A DNA stretch of 22,240 nt from JALORV01 sp044225415 (GTDB lineage: Bacteria > Pseudomonadota > Gammaproteobacteria > Burkholderiales > Burkholderiaceae_F): the NCBI GenBank assembly GCA_044225415.1, contig JBGAIO010000050.1:1-22240 (forward strand), in the 5' to 3' direction. Numbering within the stretch: the stretch's first letter is position 1; each line of letters opens with the position of its first letter. A program made the position numbers and the translations under genes. The notes beneath the pieces were generated by a model. That model saw only the letters and a list, made by a program, of their open reading frames with translations. It was not told the DNA's origin and did not search any database. Positions 14,438 through 22,240 of this stretch are shown in pieces.

Positions 14438-16167
14438 ATGTCAACCGCCGCGCCGATCAAGTCCAGCAAAGACCACTCGCCGTCAATCCCGCGAGCGTCA
14501 ATCCCGACAGTTTCTGCCGCCCCTCTTCAGCCTGACTCGTCAGGAAATGAAGCAGGGCGAGGTGATCACCGCCGAGGTGATCCGCGTCGACTACAACTTC
14601 GTCGTGGTCAACGCCGGCCTGAAGTCCGAGGCCTATATCCCCTGAAGAATTCAAGAACGACGCCGGCGAACTCGACGTCAAGCTCCGGCGACTTCGTCTC
14701 CGTCGCGATCGAGTCGCTCGAGAACGGCTACGGCGACACCATCCTGTCGCGCGACAAGGCCGCGCTCCGCCGCCTGGATGAACCTGGAGAAGGCGCTGGA
14801 CAGCGGCGAGCTGGTCAGCGGCACCATCACCGGCAAGGTGAAGGGCGGCCTCACGGTCATGACCAACGGCATCCGCATTCCTGCCGGGTTCGCTGGTCGA
14901 CACGCGTCCCGTCAAGGACACGACGCCGTACGAAGGCAAGACGCTGGAATTCAAGGTCATCAAGCTGGACCAGCAAGCACAACGTCGGTCTCCCGCCGTG
15001 CGGTGGTCGAGGCCAGCATGGGCGAAGAACGCGCCAAGGAGCTGGAAGGAAGGCGCGATCGTCAGGGCACGGTCGAAGAACATCACCGACTACGGTGCGT
15101 TCGTCGACCGGCGGCATCGACGGCCTGGCTGCACATCACCGACCTGGCGTGGCGCGCGTGCGTCATCCTAGCGAGGTCAGCAGGTCGGCCAAAGAGGATC
15201 CCTGCCAAGGTGCTGAAGTTCGACCAGGTGGTGAACCGCGTGTCGCTGGCGTGAAGCAGCTCGGCGAGGATCCGTACCGGCCTGTCGCGGCGCTATCCGC
15301 AGGGCACGCGCCTGTTCGGCAAGGTCACCAACATCACCGACTACGGCGCGTTCGTCGAGATCGAGGCGGCATCGAAGGCCTGGTGCACGTCTCGAAAATG
15401 GACTGACCAACAAGAACGTCGACCCGAAGAAGGTCGTGCAGCTGGGCGACGAGGTCGAAGTCATGGTGCTGGAGATCGACGAGGACCGTCGCCGCATCAG
15501 CCTGGGCATGAAGCAGTGCAAGCCCAATCCGTGGACGACTTCGCCACCAGTACAAGAAGGGCGACAAGGTGCGCGGCTGTGATCAAGTCGATCATCGACT
15601 TCGGCGTGTTCACCGCTCGCCGGGCGCATCGACGGCCTGGTGCACCTGTCCGACCTGGTCGTGGGAGCGAGACCGGCGAAGACGCGGTCCGCAAGTACAA
15701 GAAGGGCGACGAGATCGAAGCGATGGTGCCGGGCCATCGACACCGAGCGCGAGCGCATCCGGCGTCAAGCAGCTGTCGGGCGATCCGTTCACCAACTTCG
15801 CCGGCACGCACGAGAAGGGCACGCTGGTCACCGGCACGGCGAAGACGGTCGATGCCAAGGGTGCCGTGGTCGACCTCGGCGGCGACATCGAGGGCTACCT
15901 GCGTGCCCGAGATCAGCGGCCGATCGTGTCGAGGACGCCCGCAACCACCTGAAGGAAGGCGACACGGTCAACGCGATGATCATCAACGTCGACTGCAAGA
16001 CGCGCAACATCAACCTGTCGATCAAGGCGAAGGACAACGCCGAGACGTCACCGCGATGGAGCGCATGCAGGCGGAAGCGCAGACGGGCACCACCAATTCG
16101 GTGCGCTGCTGAAGGCCAAGCTGGACACCAGTCCAGCAGGGCCATGCGAGGTGGCGTGCTGCTATAA
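14438..16167 (+). CDS. rpsA: 30S ribosomal protein S1, frame broken many times
   Basis: Ribosomal protein S1, the mRNA-binding protein of the small subunit. All six S1 repeats are recognisable: 1 near 14544-14640 (EMKQGEVITAEVIRVDYNF), 2 near 14800-14900 (LVSGTITGKVKGGLTVMTNG), 3 near 15060-15145 (KNITDYGAFV ... HITDLAW), 4 near 15300-15400 (LFGKVTNITDYGAFVEIE), 5 near 15560-15660 (KSIIDFGVF ... GLVHLSDLV) and 6 near 15815-15910 (LVTGTAKTVDAKGAVVDLGG). The homology hops among all three forward frames, needing more than ten one- or two-base indels. ATG 14438 is the likely start. The end near 16167 is uncertain because the final AKLD segment is also shifted. S1 is normally essential, so I read the breaks as sequence error. 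Confidence 0.85.
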
Positions 16168-16215
16168 ACGCGGCACGCCCTCGTGAAACTGCAGCGGAGT
16201 CCGTTGTTGAAGACG

Positions 16216-16531
16216 ATGACCAAATCGGAGCCGATTGCGCGTTCGGCCGAGCGCAATCCGCGGCTGGTGGCGCGCGACGCCGACGAGGCCGTCAACACCA
16301 TGCTGGAAGCGATGACCGATGCGCTGGCCGGCGGCCAGCGCATCGAGATCCGCGGCTTCGGCAGCTTTGCGCTGAACTACCGGCTGCCGCGCGTCGGACG
16401 CAATCCTGTCGGGCGACCGCGTGCAGGTGCCGGCGAAGTACGTGCCGCACTTCAAGGCCGGCGAGCTGCGCGAGGCGGCGGTCGATGGCGAGGAAGGCGA
16501 TGCGCCGGGTGACGAGGACGACGAGCAGTAG
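16216..16531 (+). CDS. ihfB: Integration host factor beta subunit, one frameshift
   Basis: DNA-bending nucleoid protein, forming a heterodimer with IhfA. From ATG 16216 it reads MTKSEPIARSAERNP, DADEAVNTMLEAMTDALA, then the DNA-binding arm IEIRGFGSFALNYRLPRVGRNP. After the codons for Asn-Pro (16402-16407) the frame shifts, and the homology continues from 16409 as SGDRVQVPAKYVPHFKAGELREA, ending at TAG 16529-16531. A two-base loss, or one-base gain, explains the break. The product would be about 105 residues, with an acidic tail (VDGEEGDAPGDEDDEQ) beyond the conserved fold. The upstream in-frame ATG 16183 gives a non-conserved extension. It sits downstream of rpsA, as in other Proteobacteria. 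Confidence 0.88.
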
Positions 16532-16545
16532 TGAATGCTTTCCGG

Positions 16546-16569
16546 ACGGGCCGCGACGAAGGCCCGTTT
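16546..16569 (+). terminator. Weak intrinsic terminator after ihfB
   Basis: Perfect 7-bp stem ACGGGCC (16546-16552) / GGCCCGT (16561-16567) with an 8-nt loop, followed by only three T residues (16567-16569). It starts 15 bp after the ihfB stop. The short T-run suggests partial termination. Confidence 0.5.
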
Positions 16570-16629
16570 CACATCGGCGCGACGACGTGCGCCCGATTCT
16601 CCGGGCGCTTCTACCGCGCGAATCTCCTC

Positions 16630-16662
16630 TACAATCGCGGCTATTGCCTGCCTGCCTGCCTG
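16630..16662 (+). promoter_or_regulatory. Possible -10 element and CCTG repeat before lapA
   Basis: TACAAT (16630-16635) fits a -10 box, but no good -35 is seen at 16-18 bp. Four tandem CCTG units follow at 16647-16662. TGAGG (16661-16665) is the probable lapA ribosome site, 6 nt before ATG 16672. Confidence 0.35.
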
Positions 16663-16671
16663 AGGCCATCG

Positions 16672-16986
16672 ATGAGGACTGTTGTCGCTGGACGTCAAGC
16701 CTGAGCTTTTCCTGCTGGTGCTGTGGTCTGCGCGAAGAACACGACACCGGTGCCTGTGCGCCTGACCTCGGCGCTGACGCTGGAGCACGTTCCGCTGATC
16801 GTCGTGATGCTGGTGTGTGTCGCGGTCGGTGCGCTGCTAGGCGCGCTCGCGCTTGCATTGCCCATCTACCGCATGCGGCATGAAGTGAGCAGCCTGCGCC
16901 GGCAGGCGCCGCCGTTGCCGGCACGCGTGGCTGAAGTGATGGCCGACTGCTCGGCGCAGGCCGCGCGATGTCGGGCGCGGTGGTGA
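16672..16986 (+). CDS. lapA: LapA-like inner membrane protein, frameshifted
   Basis: Small membrane protein of the LapA/DUF1049 family that partners LapB in lipopolysaccharide assembly control. The second half reads cleanly from about 16735: KNTTPVPVRLTSALTLE, the transmembrane segment VPLIVVMLVCVAVGALLGALALAL, then a basic helix YRMRHEVSSLRRQ. The first transmembrane segment is visible only across frames (LSLDVK ... LFLLVLW near 16682-16732), since the frame of ATG 16672 hits TGA early. At least two indels are needed. The end is uncertain: the clean frame stops at 16986, while a further shift near the end would move the stop to 17010-17012, overlapping the lapB start as TGATG. Assignment rests on the double-membrane layout and the position before lapB. 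Confidence 0.72.
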
Positions 16987-17011
16987 AGTCATGGCGAGGC
17001 TGGAAACGCTG

Positions 17012-18179
17012 ATGGAGTTCGAGCTCTGGTACCTGGTGTTCCTGCCGCTGGTGTTTGCGGCAGGCTGGTTCGGCCGGGGCTTGGAGTCGCGCGCCCGTGC
17101 GTCGGACAATGCGGCGATGCCGCGTTCGTATTTCCGCGGCCTCAACTTCCTGCTGAACGACCAGCCTGACAAGGCCATCGATTCGTTCATCGAGGTCGTG
17201 GCTCGATCCCGAGACGATCGAGCTTCACCAGGCGCTGGGCAACCTGTTCCGTCGCCGCGGCGAGTTCTGACGCGCGGTGCGCATCCACACGCACCTGCTG
17301 AACCGCGCCGACCTGCCGGCGCACGATCGCTCGCAGGCGCTGGCCGAGCTCGGACAGGACTACCTGAAGGCCGGCCTGCTGATCGCGCCGAGGACGCGTT
17401 CACGCGGCTGGTCGAGGACCGCGATCACCGCTTCGATGCGCTGCGCGCGCTGCTGCGCATCTTCCAGATGGAGCGCGAGTGGCTGAAGGCCATCGACTGC
17501 GCGCAGCGACTGCAGCGCGAGGCGGGCGAGGACCACCAGATGGCCATCACCCACTATCACTGCGAACTCGCCGAGCAGGCGCTGGCCGCCGGCGATCTCG
17601 ACGCCGCGCGCCGGTCGGTCGAAGCAGCGCTGGGCGTCGACCGCAAGTCGGTCCGCGCGCTGATCCTTGCCGGCGAACTGGCGATGCGCAGCGGCGATGC
17701 CGGGCGGCGTGCTGCGCCTGCGGCAGAAGGTCGAGGCCGCCTCGGTCGATCACGTGCCGCTGATCGCGGACCGGGTCGCCGCCACGCTCGATACCCTGGG
17801 GCGGCGCGACGAGGCGCTGCAATGGCTCGCCCGCATGCTGCAATCGGCGCCGGCGATCGACCTGCTCGACGTGGCGTATCGCCGCACGCGTGACTGGCAG
17901 GGGCCACAGGCCGCCGAGGCGTTGGTGTCGCACGAGCTTGCGCGGCATCCATCGCTGCTCGGGTTCGAGCGCCTGACCGAAGCGCGCCTTGCGCTGAATC
18001 CGGACGATGCCGAACTCGCCTCGCTGGACCGGCTGCTGAAGGGCCACGCCAGCAAGCTCGCCCGTTATCGCTGCTCGCGCTGCGGCTTCAGGACGCGCGA
18101 GTATCAGTGGAACTGCCCGGGCTGCTCGAGCTGGGACAGCTATCCGCCCCGTCGCGTCGAAGAACTGGACGGCACATGA
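17012..18179 (+). CDS. lapB: LapB (YciM) TPR/rubredoxin protein, frameshifted in first two thirds
   Basis: Membrane-anchored regulator that, in E. coli, links FtsH to LpxC turnover and so sets the LPS/phospholipid balance. The N-terminal anchor is FELWYLVFLPLVFAAGWFGRG. TPR repeats follow (PRSYFRGLNFLLNDQPDKAIDSF; TIELHQALGNLFRRRG; DRSQALAELGQDYLKAGL; EDHQMAITHYHCELAEQALAAG; VDHVPLIADRVAATLDTLGRRDEALQWL). The C-terminal zinc ribbon is complete: CSRCGFRTREYQWNCPGC. Frame changes are needed near 17203, 17267, 17385 and 17700; from about 17700 to the stop it is clean. ATG 17012 places the anchor at the very N terminus, as in the family; ATG 16991 adds seven residues. The stop overlaps the cysM start. 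Confidence 0.88.
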
Positions 18180-19099
18180 GCGCGGCAGGCTCGGCGGGGC
18201 CATTGCATCCCACCATCGTGCAGACCATCGGCAACACGCCGCTGGTGCGCCTGCAGCGCTGCGGGGACGTCGGCGCTGCGCGCGGCAACGTCATCCTCGG
18301 CAAGCTCGAAGGCAACAATCCCGGTGGTTCGGTGAAGGACCGCCCGGCGCTGTCGATGATCACGCGCGCCGAGCAGCGCGGCGACATCCAGCCCGGCGAT
18401 CGGCTGATCGAAGCCACCAGCGGCAACACCGGCATCGCGCTGGCGATGATCGCGGCGATGAAGGGCTACCGCATGACGCTGATCATGCCGGACAACCTCA
18501 GCGCCGAACGCCGCGCGAGCATGGCTGCCTACGGCGCCGACATCGTGCTGACGCCCGCTGCCAGCGGCGGCATGGAGTACGCGCGTGACCTCGCGCAGCA
18601 GATGCAGGCACAAGGCAAGGGGCGCGTGCTCGACCAGTTCGCGAATGCCGATAATCCGCGCGCGCACTACGAGACCACCGGGCCCGAGATCTGGCGCGAT
18701 ACCGGCCGGCGCATCACGCACTTCGTCAGCGCGATGGGCACGACCGGAACGATCATGGGCGTGGGCCGTTACCTGAAGGAGCGCAACCCGGCAATCCAGG
18801 TGATCGGTGCACAGCCGTCGGAAGGTTCGCACATCGCCGGCATCCGCAAGTGGTCGGACGCGTATCTGCCGGCCATCTACCAGCCGTCGCGCGTGGACCG
18901 GCTCGAATACGTGACGCAGGACGACGCCGAGGACATGGCCCGCAGGCTCGCCGCGCTGGAAGGCATCAGCGGCGGTCCGTCAGCGGGGGGCGCGTGCGCG
19001 ATCGCGCTGCGCATCGCCGCGGAAGTGGAGAACGCGACGATCGTTTTTGTGGTGTGCGATCGGGGGGATCGCTACCTCAGCACCGGCCTGTACGGCTGA
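18176..19099 (+). CDS. cysM: Cysteine synthase B
   Basis: PLP enzyme making cysteine (or S-sulfocysteine from thiosulfate) from O-acetylserine. It has 307 residues and reads cleanly. Motifs seen are TIGNTPLVRLQR, the PLP lysine in NNPGGSVKDRPA, the substrate loop EATSGNTGIALA, HYETTGPEIWRDT and SAMGTTGTIMGVGRYLKE (phosphate cup), and the CysM-type ending VCDRGDRYLSTGLYG. The segment equivalent to E. coli GIFCGVSSGG reads GISGGPSAGG, so the Cys there is absent. ATG 18176 overlaps the lapB stop as ATGA. It follows lapB directly, without the heptose-synthesis genes that often lie between them in related genomes. It is convergent with fumarase. Confidence 0.95.
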   Translation: MSAAGSAGPLHPTIVQTIGNTPLVRLQRCGDVGAARGNVILGKLEGNNPGGSVKDRPALSMITRAEQRGDIQPGDRLIEATSGNTGIALAMIAAMKGYRMTLIMPDNLSAERRASMAAYGADIVLTPAASGGMEYARDLAQQMQAQGKGRVLDQFANADNPRAHYETTGPEIWRDTGRRITHFVSAMGTTGTIMGVGRYLKERNPAIQVIGAQPSEGSHIAGIRKWSDAYLPAIYQPSRVDRLEYVTQDDAEDMARRLAALEGISGGPSAGGACAIALRIAAEVENATIVFVVCDRGDRYLSTGLYG

Positions 19100-19107
19100 A
19101 CGTCAAT

Positions 19108-19181
19108 TGGGCCCCGGCCTTCGCCGGGGCGACGGGATGCCGTTCACGCTCGATCGTCGTCCCGGCGCAGGCCGGGACCCA
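19108..19181. repeat. Inverted pair of REP-like palindromes (REPIN/BIME-like)
   Basis: Two 29-nt units lie head to head, 16 bp apart. Unit 1 is 19108-19136, with stem CCCCGGC/GCCGGGG (19112-19129). Unit 2 is 19153-19181 on the opposite strand, with stem GTCCCGGC/GCCGGGAC (19159-19178). Read in the same direction, both begin TGGG and agree at 24 of 29 positions. Two of the differences form one base pair in the stem (C-G in one, T-A in the other). It lies between the convergent ends of cysM and fumarase and may also act as a bidirectional terminator or RNA-stabilising element, although no T-run is present. Confidence 0.75.
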
Positions 19182-19185
19182 CTTC

Positions 19186-20696
19186 CTACGCCGTGACCGG
19201 AATCTTCCCGATCTTCGCCTGCCACTCCCTCGGCCCGGTGGTGTGCACCGACGTGCCGTCGGCACTGACGGCCACCGTCACCGGCATGTCCTTCACGTCG
19301 AACTCGTAGATCGCTTCCATGCCGAGGTCCGCGAAGGCCATGACCTTCGCCGCCTTGTGGCCTTGCCACCAGGTACGCCGCGCCGCCCACCGCCATCAGG
19401 TAGGCGCTCTGGTGCCGGCGGATCAGTTCGATCGCCATCGGCCCGCGCTCGACTTGCCGACCATCGCGATCAGTCCGGTCTGCGACAGCATCATCTCGGT
19501 GAACTTGTCCATGCGCGTGGCGGCGGTCGGCCCCGCCGGACCCGCGACTTCGTCGCGCACTGGATCCACGGGGCCTACGCTGGTAGATGACCCGGTGGGT
19601 AGTCCACCGGCAGCTGCTCGCCCTTCGCCAGCATGTCCTGGATGCGCTTGTGCAGGCGTCGCGGCCAGGTAGAGCATCCTGCCGTTCCAGCAGCAGCGTC
19701 TGGGCCGGGCTTCCACGCCGCGACCTGTTCCTTCGTCAGCGTGTTCCAGGTCGACGCGTGTGCTCTGTCCGGCATTCCAGTCCACCGCGGGCCATGAGGA
19801 CAACGGCGGCGGGTCGAGGTACACCGCCCCAGACTCGTCCATGACGAAATGCGCGTGCCGCGTAGCCGCGCAGTTCGGGATCATCGCGACCGGCTTGTCG
19901 GCGGCATGCGCGTCGGGATCTGCGGATCTTCACGTCGAGCACCGTCGTCAGTCGCCCCAGCCCCTGCGCGCCGATGCCCAGCGCGTTGACCTTCTCGTAC
20001 AACTCGACGCGCAGCTTCTCTTCATCGGTCTGCGGCCCGCGCTTGATCAGGTCCGCCATGTCGATGTCGTCCATCAGCGCTTCCTTGGCGAGCGCCATCG
20101 CCTTTTCGGCGGTGCCGCCGATGCCGATGCCGAGCATGCCCGGCGGACACCAGCCTGCGCCCATCGTCGGCACTGTCTTCAGCACCCAGTCGACGATCGA
20201 ATCGCTGGGGTTGAGCACGCGAGCTTGTCTTTGTTCTCCGAACCGCCGCCCTTGGCCGCGACGGTCACGTCGAGCTTGCCGCCCGGCACGATCTGCACGC
20301 CACCGCCGGCGTGTTGTCCTTCGTGTTTTTCCGTCCGAACTCCGGCGGGCTCACCACCGAGGCGCGCAGCACGTTGTCGGAGTTCAGGTAGCCGCGACGC
20401 ACGCCTTCGTTGACGGCGTCCTCGAGCGAGCCGGTGAAGCCCTCCCAGCGCACGTCCATGCCCACCTTCAGGAACACGTTGACGATGCCCGTGTCCTGGC
20501 AGATCGGGCGATGGCCTTCCGCGCACATGCGCGAGTTGGTCAGGATCTGCGCGATGGCATCCTTCGCGGCCGGGCTCTGCTCGCCTTCGTACGCGCGCGC
20601 CATCGCCGAGATGAAGTCGGCGGGGTGGTAGTAGCTGATGAACTGCAGCGCGGCCGCGACGCTGTCGATGAGGTCGGCCTGGCGGATCGTGGTCAT
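19186..20696 (-). CDS. fumA: Class I fumarate hydratase, frame broken many times
   Basis: Oxygen-sensitive [4Fe-4S] fumarase converting fumarate to malate in the TCA cycle. On the minus strand the first 130 residues are clean from ATG 20696 (MTTIRQADLIDSVAAALQF, CAEGHRPICQDTGIVNVFL). The homology then passes through other frames (VPGGKLDVTVAAKGGGSEN; MLNPSDSIVDWVLKTVPTMG; MIPNCAATRHAHFVMD; HKRIQDMLAKGEQLPVD; RMDKFTEMMLSQTGLIAM; MAIELIRRHQSAYLMAVGG) to GKIPVTA and TAG at 19186-19188. About eight indels are needed. The three cluster-binding cysteines are present (codons near 20499, 20147 and 19870). GGGAG precedes the start. It begins 29 bp after the yqhA stop, so the two may form an operon. 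The ending lies next to the REP pair. Confidence 0.87.
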
Positions 20697-20725
20697 GGCG
20701 CTCCCGGTTCGTTCCTGTCCTGTTC

Positions 20726-21340
20726 CTAGTGTCCCTTGTCCTTCGCCTTGTACCCCGGCAGCATGATGCGGTCGGTGGCGGCAATGGCCATCGCAGACAG
20801 CAGGAACGTGATGTGGATCGCCGTCTGCGCAATCAGCACGCGGTCCGAATAGTTGGCCGCGTTGATGAACGTCTTCAGCAGATGGATCGAGCTTATCCCG
20901 ATAATGGCGGTGGCCAGTTTGACCTTGAGCACGCTTGCGTTCACGTGCGACAGCCACTCGGGTTGATCCGGATGCTTCTCCAGGTACATGCGCGACACGA
21001 AGGTTTCGTAACCGCCGACGATGACCATGATCAGCAGGTTGGAGATCATCACCACGTCGATCAGCGCCAGCACCACCAGCATGATGATCGTCTCGTTGAG
21101 TCCCGTGGGATTCACGTCGGCGCGATACCCGATGCCGACGATCAGCTTCTGCAGCGCTTCCTGGCTGCCGAAGGCCGCTTCGACCAGGTGCGCAAGTTCC
21201 ACCCAGAAGTGAAACACGTAGACGATCTGGGCAATGATGAGGCCTACGTACAGCGGCAGTTGCAGCCAGCGGCTGGCGAAGATCAGCCGCGGCAGCGGCG
21301 GGATGGGGCGGGTGTTGGCAGTCTCGGCGGGCAGGGCCAT
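20726..21340 (-). CDS. yqhA: UPF0114 / YqhA-family inner membrane protein (TIGR00645-like)
   Basis: Membrane protein of unknown function. It has 204 residues. Hydrophobic segments are seen at about 26-46 (LPLYVGLIIAQIVYVFHFWV), 86-112 (TIIMLVVLALIDVVMISNLLIMVIVGGY), 145-165 (VKLATAIIGISSIHLLKTFI) and 173-193 (VLIAQTAIHITFLLSAMAIAA). The family-typical NLLIMVIVGGYETFVS is intact. The C terminus is basic (GYKAKDKGH). The frame is clean, and the start ATG at 21340 has only a weak ribosome site. It lies directly upstream of fumarase with a 29-bp gap, on the same strand, which suggests co-transcription. The gene name follows the E. coli homologue; no activity can be read from the sequence. Confidence 0.85.
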   Translation of the reverse strand: MALPAETANTRPIPPLPRLIFASRWLQLPLYVGLIIAQIVYVFHFWVELAHLVEAAFGSQEALQKLIVGIGYRADVNPTGLNETIIMLVVLALIDVVMISNLLIMVIVGGYETFVSRMYLEKHPDQPEWLSHVNASVLKVKLATAIIGISSIHLLKTFINAANYSDRVLIAQTAIHITFLLSAMAIAATDRIMLPGYKAKDKGH

Positions 21341-21636
21341 GCGGGGCTCGGCGGAAAACTCGGAGGGCGGATTCTAGGCGTTCCGCTGCGGCCTCTTGCG
21401 CGGGCCGCGGCCGCCACCATATGCCGAACGTTCGCCCGCATATTCGGTCGAATCTGACCGAAGATATTGATTGCAAAGGGCAATCCCGAAGGAAACGGCG
21501 ATGTAGCAGCACGGACAATCCTGTATGGTGCAGGCGCTGGCGCAGCGGCTAGACTTGCGCGCGCATTCGGCGGGGCGGGTGGTGCAGACCCGGTCCGGCC
21601 GGTCCGGAGTTCAGGCTTCATTCCATTGGAGAAACT
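21341..21636. promoter_or_regulatory. Divergent yqhA-htpX intergenic region with two adjacent dyads
   Basis: 296 bp with no supported gene. Dyad 1 has arms TTCGGTC (21443-21449) and GACCGAA (21456-21462) with a 6-nt loop, within a wider AT-flanked symmetry. Dyad 2 has arms GATTGC (21469-21474) and GCAATC (21480-21485) with a 5-nt loop. A possible yqhA -10 box, TAGAAT on the minus strand (21371-21376), lacks a clear -35. A strong ribosome site GGAGA (21628-21632) serves htpX. I see no heat-shock (sigma-32) promoter that I would defend. Confidence 0.45.
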
Positions 21637-22240
21637 ATGAAACGTATCGCTCTGTTCGTACTGACGAACCTTGCGATCATGATCGTGCTGATGGTGTTCC
21701 TCACCGTGCTGTCGGCGGTGTTCGGCATCAACTTCAACATCGGCCGCCAGGGCATGGATCTCGGCGCGTTGGCGATCTTCTCGCTCGTCGTGGGCTTCAC
21801 CGGCGCGATCATCTCGCTGCTGATGTCCAAGACGATGGCGAAGTGGAGCACGCGCGCGCAGGTGATCAAGCAGCCGTCCAACGCGATGGAATCATGGCTG
21901 GTCGACTCGGTACGCCGGCACGCCGACAAGGCGGGCATCGGCATGCCCGAGGTCGCGATCTACGAAGGCGATCCGAACGCCTTCGCCACCGGCGCGTTCA
22001 AGAATTCGGCGCTGGTCGCGGTGTCCACCGGCCTGCTGCAGTCGATGAGCAAGGAAGAGGTCGATGCCGTTCTGGCGCACGAGATCTCGCACGTGGCCAA
22101 CGGCGACATGGTGACCATGACGCTGTTGCAGGGCGTGATGAACACCTTCGTCGTGTTCATCTCGCGCGTGGTCGGCTACTTCGTCGACCGCGTCCTGCTG
22201 CGCAACGAAGGGCAGGGGCCGGGCATCGGCTTCTTCCTGA
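21637..22240 (+). CDS. htpX: Zinc metalloprotease HtpX (3' end cut by window edge)
   Basis: Inner-membrane M48 protease that degrades misfolded membrane proteins alongside FtsH. 201 codons are present of about 290. Two N-terminal transmembrane segments are seen: IALFVLTNLAIMIVLMVFLT and LGALAIFSLVVGFTGAIISL. A cytosolic region follows with MPEVAIYEGDPNAFATGAF and KNSALVAVSTGLLQSM, then the zinc-binding HEISH at 22078-22092. A third hydrophobic segment begins near QGVMNTFVVFISRVV. The third zinc ligand (Glu) lies beyond the window. ATG 21637 has GGAG 5 nt upstream. It reads cleanly and is divergent from yqhA. In many bacteria htpX responds to heat or envelope stress; no such site is identified here. 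Confidence 0.96.
   Translation, partial: MKRIALFVLTNLAIMIVLMVFLTVLSAVFGINFNIGRQGMDLGALAIFSLVVGFTGAIISLLMSKTMAKWSTRAQVIKQPSNAMESWLVDSVRRHADKAGIGMPEVAIYEGDPNAFATGAFKNSALVAVSTGLLQSMSKEEVDAVLAHEISHVANGDMVTMTLLQGVMNTFVVFISRVVGYFVDRVLLRNEGQGPGIGFFL

Overview
The window is GC-rich bacterial chromosome, most likely from a betaproteobacterium, possibly Burkholderiales-like; the genus cannot be fixed from the sequence. The evidence is the gene order serC-pheA-hisC-tyrA-[...]-aroA-cmk-rpsA-ihfB-lapA-lapB-cysM, which is the conserved amino-acid/translation supraoperon of that class. The S1 and IhfB sequence details agree.

Layout. 1-4104 (+) holds the aromatic and histidine block: serC (cut by the left edge), bifunctional pheA, hisC and tyrA. 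4328-12195 (+) is a complete type IV pilus minor-pilin operon: fimT, pilV, pilW, pilX, pilY1, pilE. Several of its start/stop codons overlap as ATGA. 12239-14250 (+) returns to the supraoperon with aroA and cmk. 14438-18179 (+) carries rpsA, ihfB, lapA and lapB, and 18176-19099 (+) carries cysM. A 74-bp inverted pair of REP-like hairpins separates cysM from the convergent gene for class I fumarase (19186-20696, -). Upstream of fumarase, in the same direction, is a YqhA/UPF0114 membrane protein (20726-21340, -). A 296-bp divergent intergenic region then leads to htpX (21637 to the right edge, +).

How the genes work together. SerC, PheA, HisC, TyrA and AroA supply serine, phenylalanine/tyrosine, histidine and chorismate. 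Cmk, S1 and IHF-beta link nucleotide metabolism, translation and nucleoid structure. LapA/LapB tune lipopolysaccharide synthesis, and CysM makes cysteine. The pilus block encodes the tip/priming complex of a type IV pilus: minor pilins plus the adhesin/mechanosensor PilY1. It physically splits tyrA from aroA, which are normally adjacent.

Sequence quality is uneven. serC, tyrA, the whole pil block, aroA, cmk, cysM, yqhA and htpX read cleanly. pheA, the 5' end of hisC, rpsA, ihfB, lapA, the first part of lapB and fumarase contain many single- or double-base frame changes, although the protein homology continues in alternating frames. Since rpsA should be essential, I read these as patches of assembly or sequencing error rather than decay. 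Their coordinates mark the span of the homologous reading, not one open frame.

The most notable items are a 193-residue Cys/Gln/Trp-rich tandem repeat inside PilY1, the pil operon's position inside the supraoperon, a near-perfect palindrome containing a consensus DnaA box just before fimT, a Pro-to-Ser change at the glyphosate-associated position of AroA, and the REP pair with a compensatory stem change.
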